From Legionella sp. PC997 (lineage in GTDB: Bacteria; Pseudomonadota; Gammaproteobacteria; Legionellales; Legionellaceae), in the NCBI RefSeq assembly GCF_014109825.1, contig NZ_CP059576.1, positions 2,754,001-2,818,000 on the forward strand: a stretch of DNA of 64,000 bases, written 5' to 3'. The translations under genes were made by a program, and so were the position numbers. The notes beneath the pieces were generated by a model. The model ran no database searches. It saw nothing but the letters and a program-made list of their open reading frames with translations, and was not told the DNA's origin. Of the stretch, positions 18,607 to 27,722 are shown piece after piece. The first letter of the stretch is position 1, and each line of letters starts with the position of its first letter.

Positions 18607-19164
18607 TTATTTTTTTTTAGAATGATAATCTGGGATTTCTTTAGGATATCGGCCTTTTATTGTTTTAAAAAAATCAAGAATCATAGGGAAGTCTTTATCA
18701 ATATTACCCGAGGGTTGGAACTTTTTATGAATTCGAAGTTCTTTTGTTGAATAATCTGGACCTACCATAACTATCGGCAACCCTGCTTGGCATGCGATAT
18801 GGTAAAACCCCTCTTTCCAGCGGGTTACTGCACTACGCGTACCCTCAGGAGTAATCGCAAGCTTAAACTCATCACGGGAACGAAATATTTCTACTACTTC
18901 CTCTACAGTCTTATTTTTTTTAGAACGGTCTACCGGGGCTCCACCCAAGAACTTCAACAACACACCTAAAGGAAAAAAGAACAATTGATCTTTTGCCAAA
19001 AAGTTAATTTTAACACCCAAGGAAAAACGGGCAAACAACCCCACGGCAAAATCCCAATTACTGGTGTGAGGAGCAACGACGACCAAATACTTTTTATCTT
19101 CTGGTAATTCGCCGACAACTTTCCATCCAAATAGTTTTAAAATAAAACGACCGAATTTTTTCAT
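18607..19164 (-). CDS. 1-acyl-glycerol-3-phosphate acyltransferase family protein
   Basis: This 185-residue protein belongs to the PlsC-type acyltransferases that add acyl chains to lysophospholipids. Motif I is VAPHTSNWDF (HX4D), motif II is around FFPLGVLLKFLGGAPVDRSKK with the substrate-binding Gly-x-x-x-x-R, and motif III is ITPEGTRS. It is short compared with typical PlsC (about 240) and has one hydrophobic segment near residues 50-75. The start at 19164 gives MKKFGRFILKLFGW; a TTG four codons earlier is less likely. The acyl acceptor is unknown. Confidence 0.87.
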   Translation of the reverse strand: MKKFGRFILKLFGWKVVGELPEDKKYLVVVAPHTSNWDFAVGLFARFSLGVKINFLAKDQLFFFPLGVLLKFLGGAPVDRSKKNKTVEEVVEIFRSRDEFKLAITPEGTRSAVTRWKEGFYHIACQAGLPIVMVGPDYSTKELRIHKKFQPSGNIDKDFPMILDFFKTIKGRYPKEIPDYHSKKK

Positions 19165-19340
19165 AATCAAAATCAATAATTATTTCTTTTTAGTATATAC
19201 AAATTATCATGTTGATACACCTCTATCTCACCTAGGAATCTAGCCCATTAATCCAACAATGATAAAAAACCAATAATCCACACCACGATGTAATTATTTA
19301 TACTAAAATGATACATATAGGTGGAGCTATGGAGTGCCAA

Positions 19341-19925
19341 ATGAAAAAACAAGATCCTGCACTTGAATTTTCCAACCCGCGTTTACTGGCAAGTGTTTAT
19401 TATGGATTACTCTCTGTTGTCGGAACGATTCTCATCAATGCTTTTCTCACAACAATTGGTTATGTTGAGCTTGTACCTCTATTTAAAGCCATTATCCTGG
19501 GAATGATTGTAGCTTCTATCACTGGAGCTATATTTGGAGAACGAATCATCCATTGCCCTGAACCTTATAAACTCAAAACATTTATGTTAGGTTTTATCAT
19601 GGTTCTACTTTCACTACCTTTCTTTGATCTGGGTATATTGCTTTTTATGGACACAACAGAAAACCAGGCATTGAGAGTGAATAATGTTAGCGATTTTCTA
19701 TATGCGTATTGTGTGATCCTTGCTTACAGCTATATTCTTTTTGGATTCTTACTCGCCATTGCATCGGGATTAGCCTCAATCTATTTACGCGGCCGATTTG
19801 TCCAGCATGTTTTGTATACGGATAAGAGGGAAAGTCATCGCTTACCTCGATATGTAAAGGCAAGAAAAAAAACCAAATCTAAATCAGCACCGAAAACTCG
19901 TACTTTGCAGCGCAAAAAAACTTAA
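19341..19925 (+). CDS. Hypothetical inner-membrane protein
   Basis: This 194-residue protein has four strongly hydrophobic segments (about residues 17-38, 43-65, 78-98 and 122-148 by eye) and a very basic C-terminal tail rich in Lys and Arg (KARKKTKSKS). I do not recognise the family. GGAG six bases before the ATG at 19341 favours this start; an ATG at 19329 with GGTGGAG is also possible. The basic tail should lie in the cytoplasm by the positive-inside rule. No neighbour suggests its role. Confidence 0.7.
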   Translation: MKKQDPALEFSNPRLLASVYYGLLSVVGTILINAFLTTIGYVELVPLFKAIILGMIVASITGAIFGERIIHCPEPYKLKTFMLGFIMVLLSLPFFDLGILLFMDTTENQALRVNNVSDFLYAYCVILAYSYILFGFLLAIASGLASIYLRGRFVQHVLYTDKRESHRLPRYVKARKKTKSKSAPKTRTLQRKKT

Positions 19926-20075
19926 GTAAAATCTTCTTTTTACTTTGCTTGTCATCGCATTCTTGCCTGAGGGAAAGTTCAAACCTAACCAGGGATCCTA
20001 TCTGAGATTCCTGGGGTTCACTTTCGTGCCACCTAGGCTTTAAAGCACCCTGAATATAATTGATTTTGGACTTTT

Positions 20076-22607
20076 ATGCCTACATGTACTTTCACTGATA
20101 AAGAGCATCTTTTTCTTCGATTAGCTCAAAACAACACTGTTCTCACCCCAAATAATCGACTCAGTGAAGCGATACTTCAACAGTATTTCGCCCAATCTAA
20201 AAAACAAACTGTTAAAAAACCACGATGCATGCCTTATAGGGTTGCGCTCGTTAAGGTCTATGAACAGCTCAACTGTATCAATCCCAATAGTTCTCATCCC
20301 ACTTTGTTGAACAACACTCAATGCCAGTATTTATGGCGAAAAATAATTCAGTCTGAATCTGATATAACCTATAGCGAGGGTCTGCTCGAGTCCATAATGA
20401 GTGCTTGGGAACGTTGCCAACTCTGGCAAATTAGCATGGAAGATCCGACTTTTTACTACACTACGCAAACCCAACAATTTCAAAAGTGGTGGCAATTATT
20501 TGATAAGCAATTAAAAGAACTCCATTTAATTACTGAATATCACTTAATCCCTTATTTACTCAATGCTAATAGTTCTTTTTTTTCCCAAGATATGGTTTGG
20601 GTATGTTTTGATGATTTTACTCCTCAGCAAATACTTCTGCAGGAACATCTTGATAAAAAGGGATTTAGGCAATACCAATATGATTTGGAAGAAAAATTAT
20701 CCACTACTGCAGTATTTGCGGCGAAAGACAGCAAAGAAGAATATCAACAGCTTATGTCCTGGCTTCATTTAAAAATACAAGAAGGAAACCAACGCATCGG
20801 AGTCGTGGTACCCAATCTAGAGCGAGAATCTCCTTCACTACAAAGAATGTTGACGCACCATTTTGAACCTACATCCTTTAACATCTCTTTAGGACAATCT
20901 CTAAGCGATTTCCCTTTAGTCGCCCATGCTTTATGCTGGCTTAGATTGGATGCCCATCTAAGTTCACATCAAGCAAACTTGCTTCTTCAATCACCTTATT
21001 TAGGTGGCTCTAAAGAAGAATTCATCGCACGCTCTGAGTACTTACAAGAGGGTGGATTATTAGCAAATCATTCGCTCCCTTTAAGTAGTTTGATAAAGGA
21101 CCTGCATCGAAGCTCCCCACATCTTGCTGATTTATTAGACAATCTTACTCCTTATCCTCCTGAAGCTCCGGTTGAGGAATGGATAAACCTATTTCAAAAA
21201 CGTCTAAATACTTTGGGATTTCCAGGTGAATATACCCTTAGCTCGGAAAATTATCAGTGTTTAAATCGTTTTATTGCTGTTTTTGATGAACTGAGACAAT
21301 TTGCTTTACTCAAATCAAGTTTCACACAATCAGAGGCGTTAGAGGCAGTACGGCATCTCACGGACAACACCATTTTTCAGGCACAAAAAACCAATGCCCC
21401 CATTCAAATTTCTGGTCTTCTGGAGGCTTCTGGGTGTGAGTTTGATAGTTTATGGATCATGGGATTAACCGATCAATGTTTGCCTCAAAAAGTTCAATTA
21501 TCCGCATTTATTCCACCGCCGTTACAACGTCAATTATGCATGCCTCATAGCTTGCCTGCTCGTGAATTACAGTTTGCTCATCAGATCGTGCAACGATTAC
21601 AAAGAAGTGCCGACTCTATAGTATTTAGCTATGCTCAGTTAGAGGCGGATACCCCCAATTTACCTTGTTCATTAATTACTCATTTCCCTAAATTTGAACC
21701 TCTATCAAAATCTTCTGAGATAAAATTATCTGAATTAATAACTCTAGAAGACCACTTTAACATCCCTGTATTACCCGAAGAGAAAATTCATGGAGGGACA
21801 GCAATTCTATCAAATCAAGCCAAATGTCCTTTTAAAGCATTTGCTGAACACCGCCTGCGTGCTAAAACCTTTTTACAAACAAGAGATGGTTTAGACCATA
21901 AAGAACGCGGCCAAATCATTCATAAGGTAATGGAGCTGTTATGGCAAAAATTGGAGAGCCAATTTAAACTGAGTCATTTGAGCGACGAGCTGTTGGAACA
22001 GCAGATTGATGAAGCCATTCGCGGGGCTTTAGCCTTATTAAATAACCAGTATGGTGACTCCACGAATCAAATCAGGGAGATAGAATACACCCGTTTAAAA
22101 CGTTTGGTCCACGCCTGCCTTGAATGGGAAAAAAAGCGTGCTCCTTTTACAGTCGCAGCTCTTGAACAATCTTATGAAATTAATTTAGCTGGCATTGATT
22201 TTCAAGTGCGTGTTGATCGCTTAGATCAAATTGAGGACAAGAAATGGGTTATTGACTATAAAAGCACTCTACCAATCAGTAAACCCTGGAATGAAGAACG
22301 ACCTAAAGAATCACAATTATTGGTGTATGCATTGCTTGATGAGCAAATTAATACGCTGTTGCTCTTACAATTGAAAACAGGGAAAATTAGCTGCTATGGT
22401 TTTAGCGAAGAACAACAAAGTATAAGCGGAATAACCTCTTTAAAGAAAGATGAAACATGGACGGAATATAGGAATATCTGGCAAAAACAACTCACTGATT
22501 TAGCACAAGAATTTCAAGAAGGTCACTGCGCGCCGCAACCCTCTCATTTAACTATTTGTCAACAATGTGATTTTCAGAGTTTATGTCGTTTTCAAGTAGA
22601 AGAATAA
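20076..22607 (+). CDS. PD-(D/E)XK nuclease-domain DNA repair protein
   Basis: This 843-residue protein resembles the 'probable DNA repair protein' family related to AddB/RexB. The N-terminal 500 residues are helicase-like but lack a Walker A motif. The C-terminal part is a PD-(D/E)XK nuclease: ANQ/CPFKAFAEHRL, HKVMELLW, VRVDRLDQIEDKKWVIDYKS (Asp and Lys of the active site), then QLLVYAL. Cys residues in the CPFKAF segment and in CQQCDFQSLCR at the end could hold an Fe-S cluster as in AddB. No AddA partner gene adjoins it. Function in double-strand break repair is inferred. Confidence 0.85.
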   Translation: MPTCTFTDKEHLFLRLAQNNTVLTPNNRLSEAILQQYFAQSKKQTVKKPRCMPYRVALVKVYEQLNCINPNSSHPTLLNNTQCQYLWRKIIQSESDITYSEGLLESIMSAWERCQLWQISMEDPTFYYTTQTQQFQKWWQLFDKQLKELHLITEYHLIPYLLNANSSFFSQDMVWVCFDDFTPQQILLQEHLDKKGFRQYQYDLEEKLSTTAVFAAKDSKEEYQQLMSWLHLKIQEGNQRIGVVVPNLERESPSLQRMLTHHFEPTSFNISLGQSLSDFPLVAHALCWLRLDAHLSSHQANLLLQSPYLGGSKEEFIARSEYLQEGGLLANHSLPLSSLIKDLHRSSPHLADLLDNLTPYPPEAPVEEWINLFQKRLNTLGFPGEYTLSSENYQCLNRFIAVFDELRQFALLKSSFTQSEALEAVRHLTDNTIFQAQKTNAPIQISGLLEASGCEFDSLWIMGLTDQCLPQKVQLSAFIPPPLQRQLCMPHSLPARELQFAHQIVQRLQRSADSIVFSYAQLEADTPNLPCSLITHFPKFEPLSKSSEIKLSELITLEDHFNIPVLPEEKIHGGTAILSNQAKCPFKAFAEHRLRAKTFLQTRDGLDHKERGQIIHKVMELLWQKLESQFKLSHLSDELLEQQIDEAIRGALALLNNQYGDSTNQIREIEYTRLKRLVHACLEWEKKRAPFTVAALEQSYEINLAGIDFQVRVDRLDQIEDKKWVIDYKSTLPISKPWNEERPKESQLLVYALLDEQINTLLLLQLKTGKISCYGFSEEQQSISGITSLKKDETWTEYRNIWQKQLTDLAQEFQEGHCAPQPSHLTICQQCDFQSLCRFQVEE

Positions 22608-22761
22608 ATATTCAATTTTGACTTCGACATAAAAATAATCTTATTTTGATGTCGCAGTTTTGTTAATTATGTTATAAGACTTTTTAACCCATTCAAACAC
22701 AATTGAAGTGGTTTTAATCCCCATGGTTTCCCTATTATTAATAATAACAACGAGATGAATC

Positions 22762-23394
22762 ATGCCTTTTAATCATACGAAATTAGAACGACGTTTAAAA
22801 GCTTGTAACAAAAAATTACGCGCTCTGTTTGCTGATGTTGAAGATGTAAAATTACAACACCAAGTAAATGCAGTAAACGATTATTATAACCTTTCTTATA
22901 CCAGAGCAACTTCTGCGCAAAGGGTTGAAGAAATTGCTGCCAGCTATGAATCATTTGTAGATAGCTTAACCAATGTAAAGAATGGAAAACTGAATCCCAA
23001 AGAAGCAGCAGAACAAGTTGGAAGTGCTTGTGAGGCCAGAAAAATTGGTGTTTTATTACATAATCTTGCTAAAGCATGCGAATTTATGTTTTATGCAGCA
23101 ACAGCTTTTTCGCTGTATGCAGGTATTTTCGGTATCGCTCTACCCGTACTCATTGTCCAACCAGTTTTAGGTGTTGCCGTCGGAATAACCATTGTAGGAG
23201 CAATGTTGGGAGCAATATACAAAGCCGGTAATTGCCTCACAGAATTTAGATCATTAAGTCGTCATGATACTGAATACACGCATGAGATAAGTTTGGTTTC
23301 ATTCTTTAAACCAAAGCATCAAGAAAAAGCACTTTACCCCACTGAAAAGGAGGAGTTAGATACTTCTTGTTGTTTTAGTGCAGTATCCAACTAA
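22762..23394 (+). CDS. Hypothetical protein with a membrane hairpin
   Basis: This 210-residue protein has a helical N-terminal part with Lys/Arg-rich start (KLERRLKACNKKLRALF), then two close hydrophobic segments at about residues 110-155 separated by a short turn, and a polar tail ending near CCFSAVSN. I do not recognise a family. The layout (helical domain, membrane hairpin, polar tail) is common among secreted effectors that insert in host membranes. CGAGATG is the only purine-rich sequence before the ATG. Real gene likely, role unknown. Confidence 0.7.
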   Translation: MPFNHTKLERRLKACNKKLRALFADVEDVKLQHQVNAVNDYYNLSYTRATSAQRVEEIAASYESFVDSLTNVKNGKLNPKEAAEQVGSACEARKIGVLLHNLAKACEFMFYAATAFSLYAGIFGIALPVLIVQPVLGVAVGITIVGAMLGAIYKAGNCLTEFRSLSRHDTEYTHEISLVSFFKPKHQEKALYPTEKEELDTSCCFSAVSN

Positions 23395-23419
23395 ATTCCG
23401 TCGTTTATATTCTATAGAG

Positions 23420-23470
23420 TAGCCTGGGGGTAATGCAAAATGAAGTTTCGCTTTTTGCTGACCCAGGCTA
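23420..23470. repeat. Dispersed palindromic element, perfect arms
   Basis: TAGCCTGGG (23420-23428) and CCCAGGCTA (23462-23470) are perfect 9-bp inverted arms. Inside, GCAAAA and TTTTGC add a second stem around TGAAGTTTCGC. It is the clearest copy of the family in this window. Confidence 0.75.
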
Positions 23471-23551
23471 AATTTTTTATAACACTTGCTACAATTGCGA
23501 AATTTAACCAGATGTTTAATAATGATAAAATCACGGGACAAAGGAGTGAAC

Positions 23552-24271
23552 ATGTCACTCAAATTAGCTAACGTACGAATTCTATATAGTAGTTTACTTG
23601 CATGTTTACTGACTAGCTGCTTTCATCCTCCGTATAATAATTTCAAGCCAGTGCACCCCATGCCGAGGAGAGTTGCTACTGGAGCTGTTGTAGGGACTGC
23701 AGTGGGCGCAGCTACAACAGGAACTGTAGCCGGCGCCTTAGTAGGTACTGTAGCCGGAGGCACGCTGGGCGCTGCCGTAGGACTTTACAAAGCCAGTAGA
23801 GGCAGCATTATTAAAGAATTAAATAAAGAAAATATCGAGTATGTACAATATGGGGATACGATTACCTTAATTGTCCCTGTTGATAAATATTTTATGTTTG
23901 GAAGTCCTCGCCTCAATGAGATTTGTTATCCAGGTTTGGAAAACATTATTAGATTATTAAAATTTTATCCAAACAGTCCTGTTTATGTTGCAGGATTCAC
24001 GGACAATGTAGGTACACGTCACCATAAAAAACTACTATCCCAAGCTCAAGCTGAAACCATGCTTACCTTTTTATGGGCTAATAACATTCCTGCCCAACTT
24101 CTTAAAGCAGAGGGTTATGGGGATAAAAATGATGTAGGTGACAATAAATTAATACATGGTAGTGCATTTAATCGTCGCATTGAAATTCAGTGGTTCAATA
24201 ATTACGGTACTAAGACTTGTGCAACATGTCCAATTCCAGTACCATCGCCCGTAGTATATTCAATGAAGTAA
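23552..24271 (+). CDS. OmpA-family outer-membrane lipoprotein
   Basis: This 239-residue protein starts at 23552, where AAAGGAG precedes the ATG; a frame back to 23486 has no site. The lipoprotein signal is ILYSSLLACLLTSC, so Cys27 should be lipidated. Next comes a Gly/Ala-rich glycine-zipper stretch (about 50-90), then an OmpA-like peptidoglycan-binding domain: SPVYVAGFTDNVGTRHHKKLLSQAQAETML with the conserved Asp, and FNRRIEIQW with the Arg that contacts diaminopimelate. The cell-envelope role is inferred. The permease gene starts nine bases later, so they probably share a transcript. Confidence 0.9.
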   Translation: MSLKLANVRILYSSLLACLLTSCFHPPYNNFKPVHPMPRRVATGAVVGTAVGAATTGTVAGALVGTVAGGTLGAAVGLYKASRGSIIKELNKENIEYVQYGDTITLIVPVDKYFMFGSPRLNEICYPGLENIIRLLKFYPNSPVYVAGFTDNVGTRHHKKLLSQAQAETMLTFLWANNIPAQLLKAEGYGDKNDVGDNKLIHGSAFNRRIEIQWFNNYGTKTCATCPIPVPSPVVYSMK

Positions 24272-24280
24272 AGGCGAATA

Positions 24281-25468
24281 ATGCAGTCAAGATTTATTGG
24301 TGGAATTCTTTTAATTGTTGGTACCTCTATAGGCGGAGGAATGCTCGCCTTACCCGTTGCCAATGCAGCAACGGGTTTTTGGCAGTCTTCGATTGTCCTG
24401 TTCCTTTGCTGGATATTTATGACCTTAGGAGCATTTTTCATTCTTGAAGCAAACCTTTATTTACCTCGCGGGAAACATATGGTTTCCATGGCACAAGCCA
24501 CTTTGGGTAATTATGGCTTGCTTGCTGCCTGGATAAGCTATCTTTTCTTACTCTATACCCTACTCTCAGCATATATTTCAGGGGGAGCTGATGTATTAAA
24601 CAGTCTTCTTTTTAAAATAGGATTGCACCTTGCTGATTGGCAAGCAAGTTTGTTGTTCACCCTTCTTTTTGGACTAGTTGTTTACGGTGGAATTCGTTAT
24701 GTGGACTATGTCAACCGCGGCTTGATGTTTGGTAAATTGGCTGTTTATTTCTTGCTAGTATTATTTATTGCACCACATATTGAATTAGAACATTTACGTC
24801 ATGGGAACATCCAATATATTGGAGGTGCCATTATGATTTTAATTACCTCTTTCGGATTTGCCATCATTGTTCCCAACCTAAGAGATTATTTTGATGATGA
24901 TGTAAAACAATTGAAAAAAGTTATTTTTATTGGTTCGTTAATTCCTCTCTTTTGTTATTTGGCTTGGGATGCTGTAATTATAGGCGCACTTCCCTCTGAA
25001 GGAAGTCAAAATCTTGAGAGTTTAATGCATAATCCACACACTACCAGTGCTTTAGCAAGCCTACTCTCGAATAAAGTACAAAATACCATGATCAGTGCTT
25101 TATTTAATTTCTTCACATCTATTTGTATGCTAACTGCATTCCTAGGCGTATCCCTTTGCTTGTACAGTTTTCTTGCAGATGGATTAAAGTTACGTGAGCG
25201 AGGAAATCATGGCATCGGGTTATTTTTACTCACATTTGCCCCTCCATTACTTATCGTTGTTTATTATCCTGGCGCGTATATTCATGCATTAAGTTACGCC
25301 GGTATCTTTTGTATCATTCTCCTACTACTTTTACCTGCATTAATGTGTTATTTTGGCAGAAAAAGTCATCGTTCTGTTTTTATCGTTCCAGGGGGTAAAT
25401 GGACCCAGGGTGCTGTAATTGTTGTTTCTATCGGATTATTGATACACGAACTTTTGAATTTACTGTAA
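24281..25468 (+). CDS. Aromatic amino acid permease (HAAAP family), copy 1
   Basis: This 395-residue protein is an 11-segment permease of the hydroxy/aromatic amino acid family (TyrP, Mtr, TnaB). The N-terminal signature GGILLIVGTSIGGGMLALPVANA is the helix-1 break with its Gly-rich turn. FGFAIIVPNLRDYFDDD and FFTSICMLTAFLGVSLCLYSFLADGLK are conserved. It imports Tyr, Trp or a similar amino acid with protons. The next gene is a close paralogue with the same motifs, so this is a tandem duplication. Confidence 0.9.
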   Translation: MQSRFIGGILLIVGTSIGGGMLALPVANAATGFWQSSIVLFLCWIFMTLGAFFILEANLYLPRGKHMVSMAQATLGNYGLLAAWISYLFLLYTLLSAYISGGADVLNSLLFKIGLHLADWQASLLFTLLFGLVVYGGIRYVDYVNRGLMFGKLAVYFLLVLFIAPHIELEHLRHGNIQYIGGAIMILITSFGFAIIVPNLRDYFDDDVKQLKKVIFIGSLIPLFCYLAWDAVIIGALPSEGSQNLESLMHNPHTTSALASLLSNKVQNTMISALFNFFTSICMLTAFLGVSLCLYSFLADGLKLRERGNHGIGLFLLTFAPPLLIVVYYPGAYIHALSYAGIFCIILLLLLPALMCYFGRKSHRSVFIVPGGKWTQGAVIVVSIGLLIHELLNLL

Positions 25469-25592
25469 ATAATCAGAATAGATCCTCATCACTCAGGATT
25501 TTAGCATGACAGGGATTATGTGATACATTGACTAAAATTGAATAACAAAGTATCATATTGAATTATTTTTAAACAATTTTGGATTATATCTC

Positions 25593-26786
25593 ATGATCAA
25601 TTCAAAACTAGTAGGTGGAATATTACTTATAGTAGGAACTTCTATAGGTGGTGGGATGCTTGCCCTACCTGTTTCTACAGCAGAAGTGGGATTTAGCAAT
25701 TCAATTTTTTTCCTATTTTTTTGCTGGTTGATCATGACAGCAGGCGCATTATTAATCTTGGAAGTCAATTTAAGACTTCCAGCAGGAAGCAATATGATTT
25801 CCATGGCTAAATCTACATTGGGTTTACCCGGTCAAATCATCGCATGGATCACCTATCTATTTTTGCTTTACACTCTACTCTCAGCTTATATTTCAGGGGG
25901 TAGTGATGTATTCAATAGTTTATTACATAAGCTGAATATCGACTTACCTAATAGTGTCACTGCAATTCTGTTTACACTTTTATTTAGTTTAATCGTTTAT
26001 AAAGGTATTCGCTCAGTAGACTATGTCAATCGCGGTTTAATGTTTGGTAAGCTGGGTATTTATGTTTTATTAATCGCGATAATTAGCCCCCATGCATCAA
26101 CTTTAGGTTTAACGGATGGTTCGGCACGTGCCTTCACTGGCACTTTAATGATCTTAATTACTTCCTTTGGTTACGCCTCAATAATACCCAGTTTACGCGA
26201 CTATTTTGGGGACGATATACGAAGCCTAAAACGTGTCATCTTATTAGGTTCACTTATTCCTCTTGCCTGTTATATTGTTTGGGATGCAGTCATTATGGGG
26301 GTTGTTTCTCGTGAAGGAGAAAATGGCTTACTGGCGCTAATGAATTCAGAACATGCGACAAGCGGGTTAACCGAAGCTTTAAGCCAATCGGTGCAAAATC
26401 AATGGATAAGTGGATTCTTTGGCTTTTTTACTTCCATCTGTATGCTTACTGCATTTTTAGGAGTTTCATTGGGGTTATTTGACTTTTTGGCAGATGGATT
26501 AAAACTGAAAAAATCCGGTAACCAAGGAAAATATACTTTAGCTTTAACATTCCTTCCTCCTCTGGCAGTAGTCTTATTAAATCCAGGTATCTATCTACAC
26601 GCTCTAAGTTATGCGGGTATTTGTTGCGTTATTTTATTATTGTTATTGCCTGCAATCATGGCATGGCGCGGACGCAAATCTTGCTTAGTTACCACAGAAA
26701 CTCATTTAGTACCCGGGGGTAATTCCAGTTTAGCTTTAATTGGTTTCATTGCAATGGGTTTACTTATCATTGCGATTATGAGCTAA
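25593..26786 (+). CDS. Aromatic amino acid permease (HAAAP family), copy 2
   Basis: This 397-residue protein shares the layout and most motifs of the gene before it: GGILLIVGTSIGGGMLALPVSTA, RSVDYVNRGLMFGKLG, SFGYASIIPSLRDYFGDD and FFTSICMLTAFLGVSLGLFDFLADGLK. Long identical blocks show a recent-looking tandem duplication. Divergence is greatest in the loop around residues 165-185 and at the C-terminus, which might change substrate choice. A 124-base gap separates the copies and could hold a separate promoter. Confidence 0.9.
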   Translation: MINSKLVGGILLIVGTSIGGGMLALPVSTAEVGFSNSIFFLFFCWLIMTAGALLILEVNLRLPAGSNMISMAKSTLGLPGQIIAWITYLFLLYTLLSAYISGGSDVFNSLLHKLNIDLPNSVTAILFTLLFSLIVYKGIRSVDYVNRGLMFGKLGIYVLLIAIISPHASTLGLTDGSARAFTGTLMILITSFGYASIIPSLRDYFGDDIRSLKRVILLGSLIPLACYIVWDAVIMGVVSREGENGLLALMNSEHATSGLTEALSQSVQNQWISGFFGFFTSICMLTAFLGVSLGLFDFLADGLKLKKSGNQGKYTLALTFLPPLAVVLLNPGIYLHALSYAGICCVILLLLLPAIMAWRGRKSCLVTTETHLVPGGNSSLALIGFIAMGLLIIAIMS

Positions 26787-26920
26787 ATGACATATGCGTA
26801 AATTGTTTTCCTTACTTGATCAAGGCAATAAATTATAGGAAAAAAATACAACCTAAATTCTAGAGCCTCCTTATTTCCCAAGTCAACGCGTTAAATACGG
26901 CAATAAAAAGGAATTAATCT

Positions 26921-27307
26921 ATGAAATTCGGATATACCATTATTTATGTTAATGATGTAAAAGCTTCTCTGGCCTTTTTTTCTGAGGCGTTTAATATTAA
27001 AACACGTTTCTTTCATGAGGCCGGCTATGGTGAACTCGAAACTGGGCAAACAACTCTAGCTTTTGCATCGCATAATTTAGGAGCCTACAATCTTCCAAAT
27101 GGCTATATAGCAGCTGATTCATCCAGCCAACCTTTGGGCATGGAAATTGTTTTAGTTACTGACTCAGTTCCGCTCGCACATGAGCATGCTGTCGCAGCGG
27201 GCGCTAAAACAATTCAAGAACCCATGCAAAAACCCTGGGGACAACTTGTGTCTTATCTTCGTTGTCCAGATGGAACTTTAGTTGAGTTATGCTCACCATT
27301 GTCTTAA
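26921..27307 (+). CDS. VOC-superfamily (glyoxalase-like) protein
   Basis: This 128-residue protein is a single vicinal-oxygen-chelate unit. It starts FGYTIIYVNDVKASLAFFSEAFNI, the usual first beta-alpha unit, and ends PWGQLVSYLRCPDGTLVELCSP with the conserved Glu that binds metal in many members. Members include glyoxalase I, bleomycin-binding proteins and dioxygenases, so the substrate is unknown. AAAAGGAA precedes the ATG. No neighbour gives a lead. Confidence 0.85.
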   Translation: MKFGYTIIYVNDVKASLAFFSEAFNIKTRFFHEAGYGELETGQTTLAFASHNLGAYNLPNGYIAADSSSQPLGMEIVLVTDSVPLAHEHAVAAGAKTIQEPMQKPWGQLVSYLRCPDGTLVELCSPLS

Positions 27308-27475
27308 AGTCATCGTTGAATGAATTTCATAGAGTCGCATCGAGGAAACTTCCTTGCACAGTCCTGTTTCGCAGTACTACACTTGGCATGCTTTTCTATT
27401 CTTTTTACTAAGTTAACGTTAAGGGTCTATAATTGAAATGAATATCTCATTCATGAAAAATGCAAGGAGGTTATC

Positions 27476-27649
27476 ATGTTAGGTTGGGCCCTCACATTTT
27501 TTATTATCGCAATCATTGCAGGACTCTTTGGATTCGGAGGCATTGCAGTTGCAGCAGCAGGAATTGCGAAAATATTATTCTTTTTGTTTCTGGTTATCTT
27601 TGTCGTATTCCTGGTGATGGGGTTACTTGCTCGTCGACCTCCTCCATAA
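27476..27649 (+). CDS. Small DUF1328-type membrane protein
   Basis: This 57-residue protein, [20 protein letters not shown] onward, belongs to the DUF1328 (YtjA-like) group of tiny inner-membrane proteins. It has two hydrophobic segments separated by a Gly/Ala turn and ends LLARRPPP. The ribosome-binding site AAGGAGG lies five bases before the ATG. Homologues are often stress-induced but the function is unknown. A GC-rich palindrome follows the stop codon. Confidence 0.9.
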   Translation: MLGWALTFFIIAIIAGLFGFGGIAVAAAGIAKILFFLFLVIFVVFLVMGLLARRPPP

Positions 27650-27663
27650 TAACTCATAGTTAA

Positions 27664-27690
27664 CCCGGGTAACGCGAACCGAAGCCCGGG
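27664..27690. repeat. Dispersed palindromic element
   Basis: CCCGGGTAACGCGAACCGAAGCCCGGG has arms CCCGGG at each end and an inner GGTAACGCG-like part. It lies between the convergent DUF1328 and isoaspartyl peptidase genes. Confidence 0.6.
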
Positions 27691-27722
27691 GATTTCCCAA
27701 CCTGGTCAGAAGCTGCTTTCAA

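Noticed and set aside
23356-23394. CaaX-like end of the 210-residue protein
   Set aside because: It ends CCFSAVSN; the last four residues are AVSN, so no Cys is in the CaaX position.
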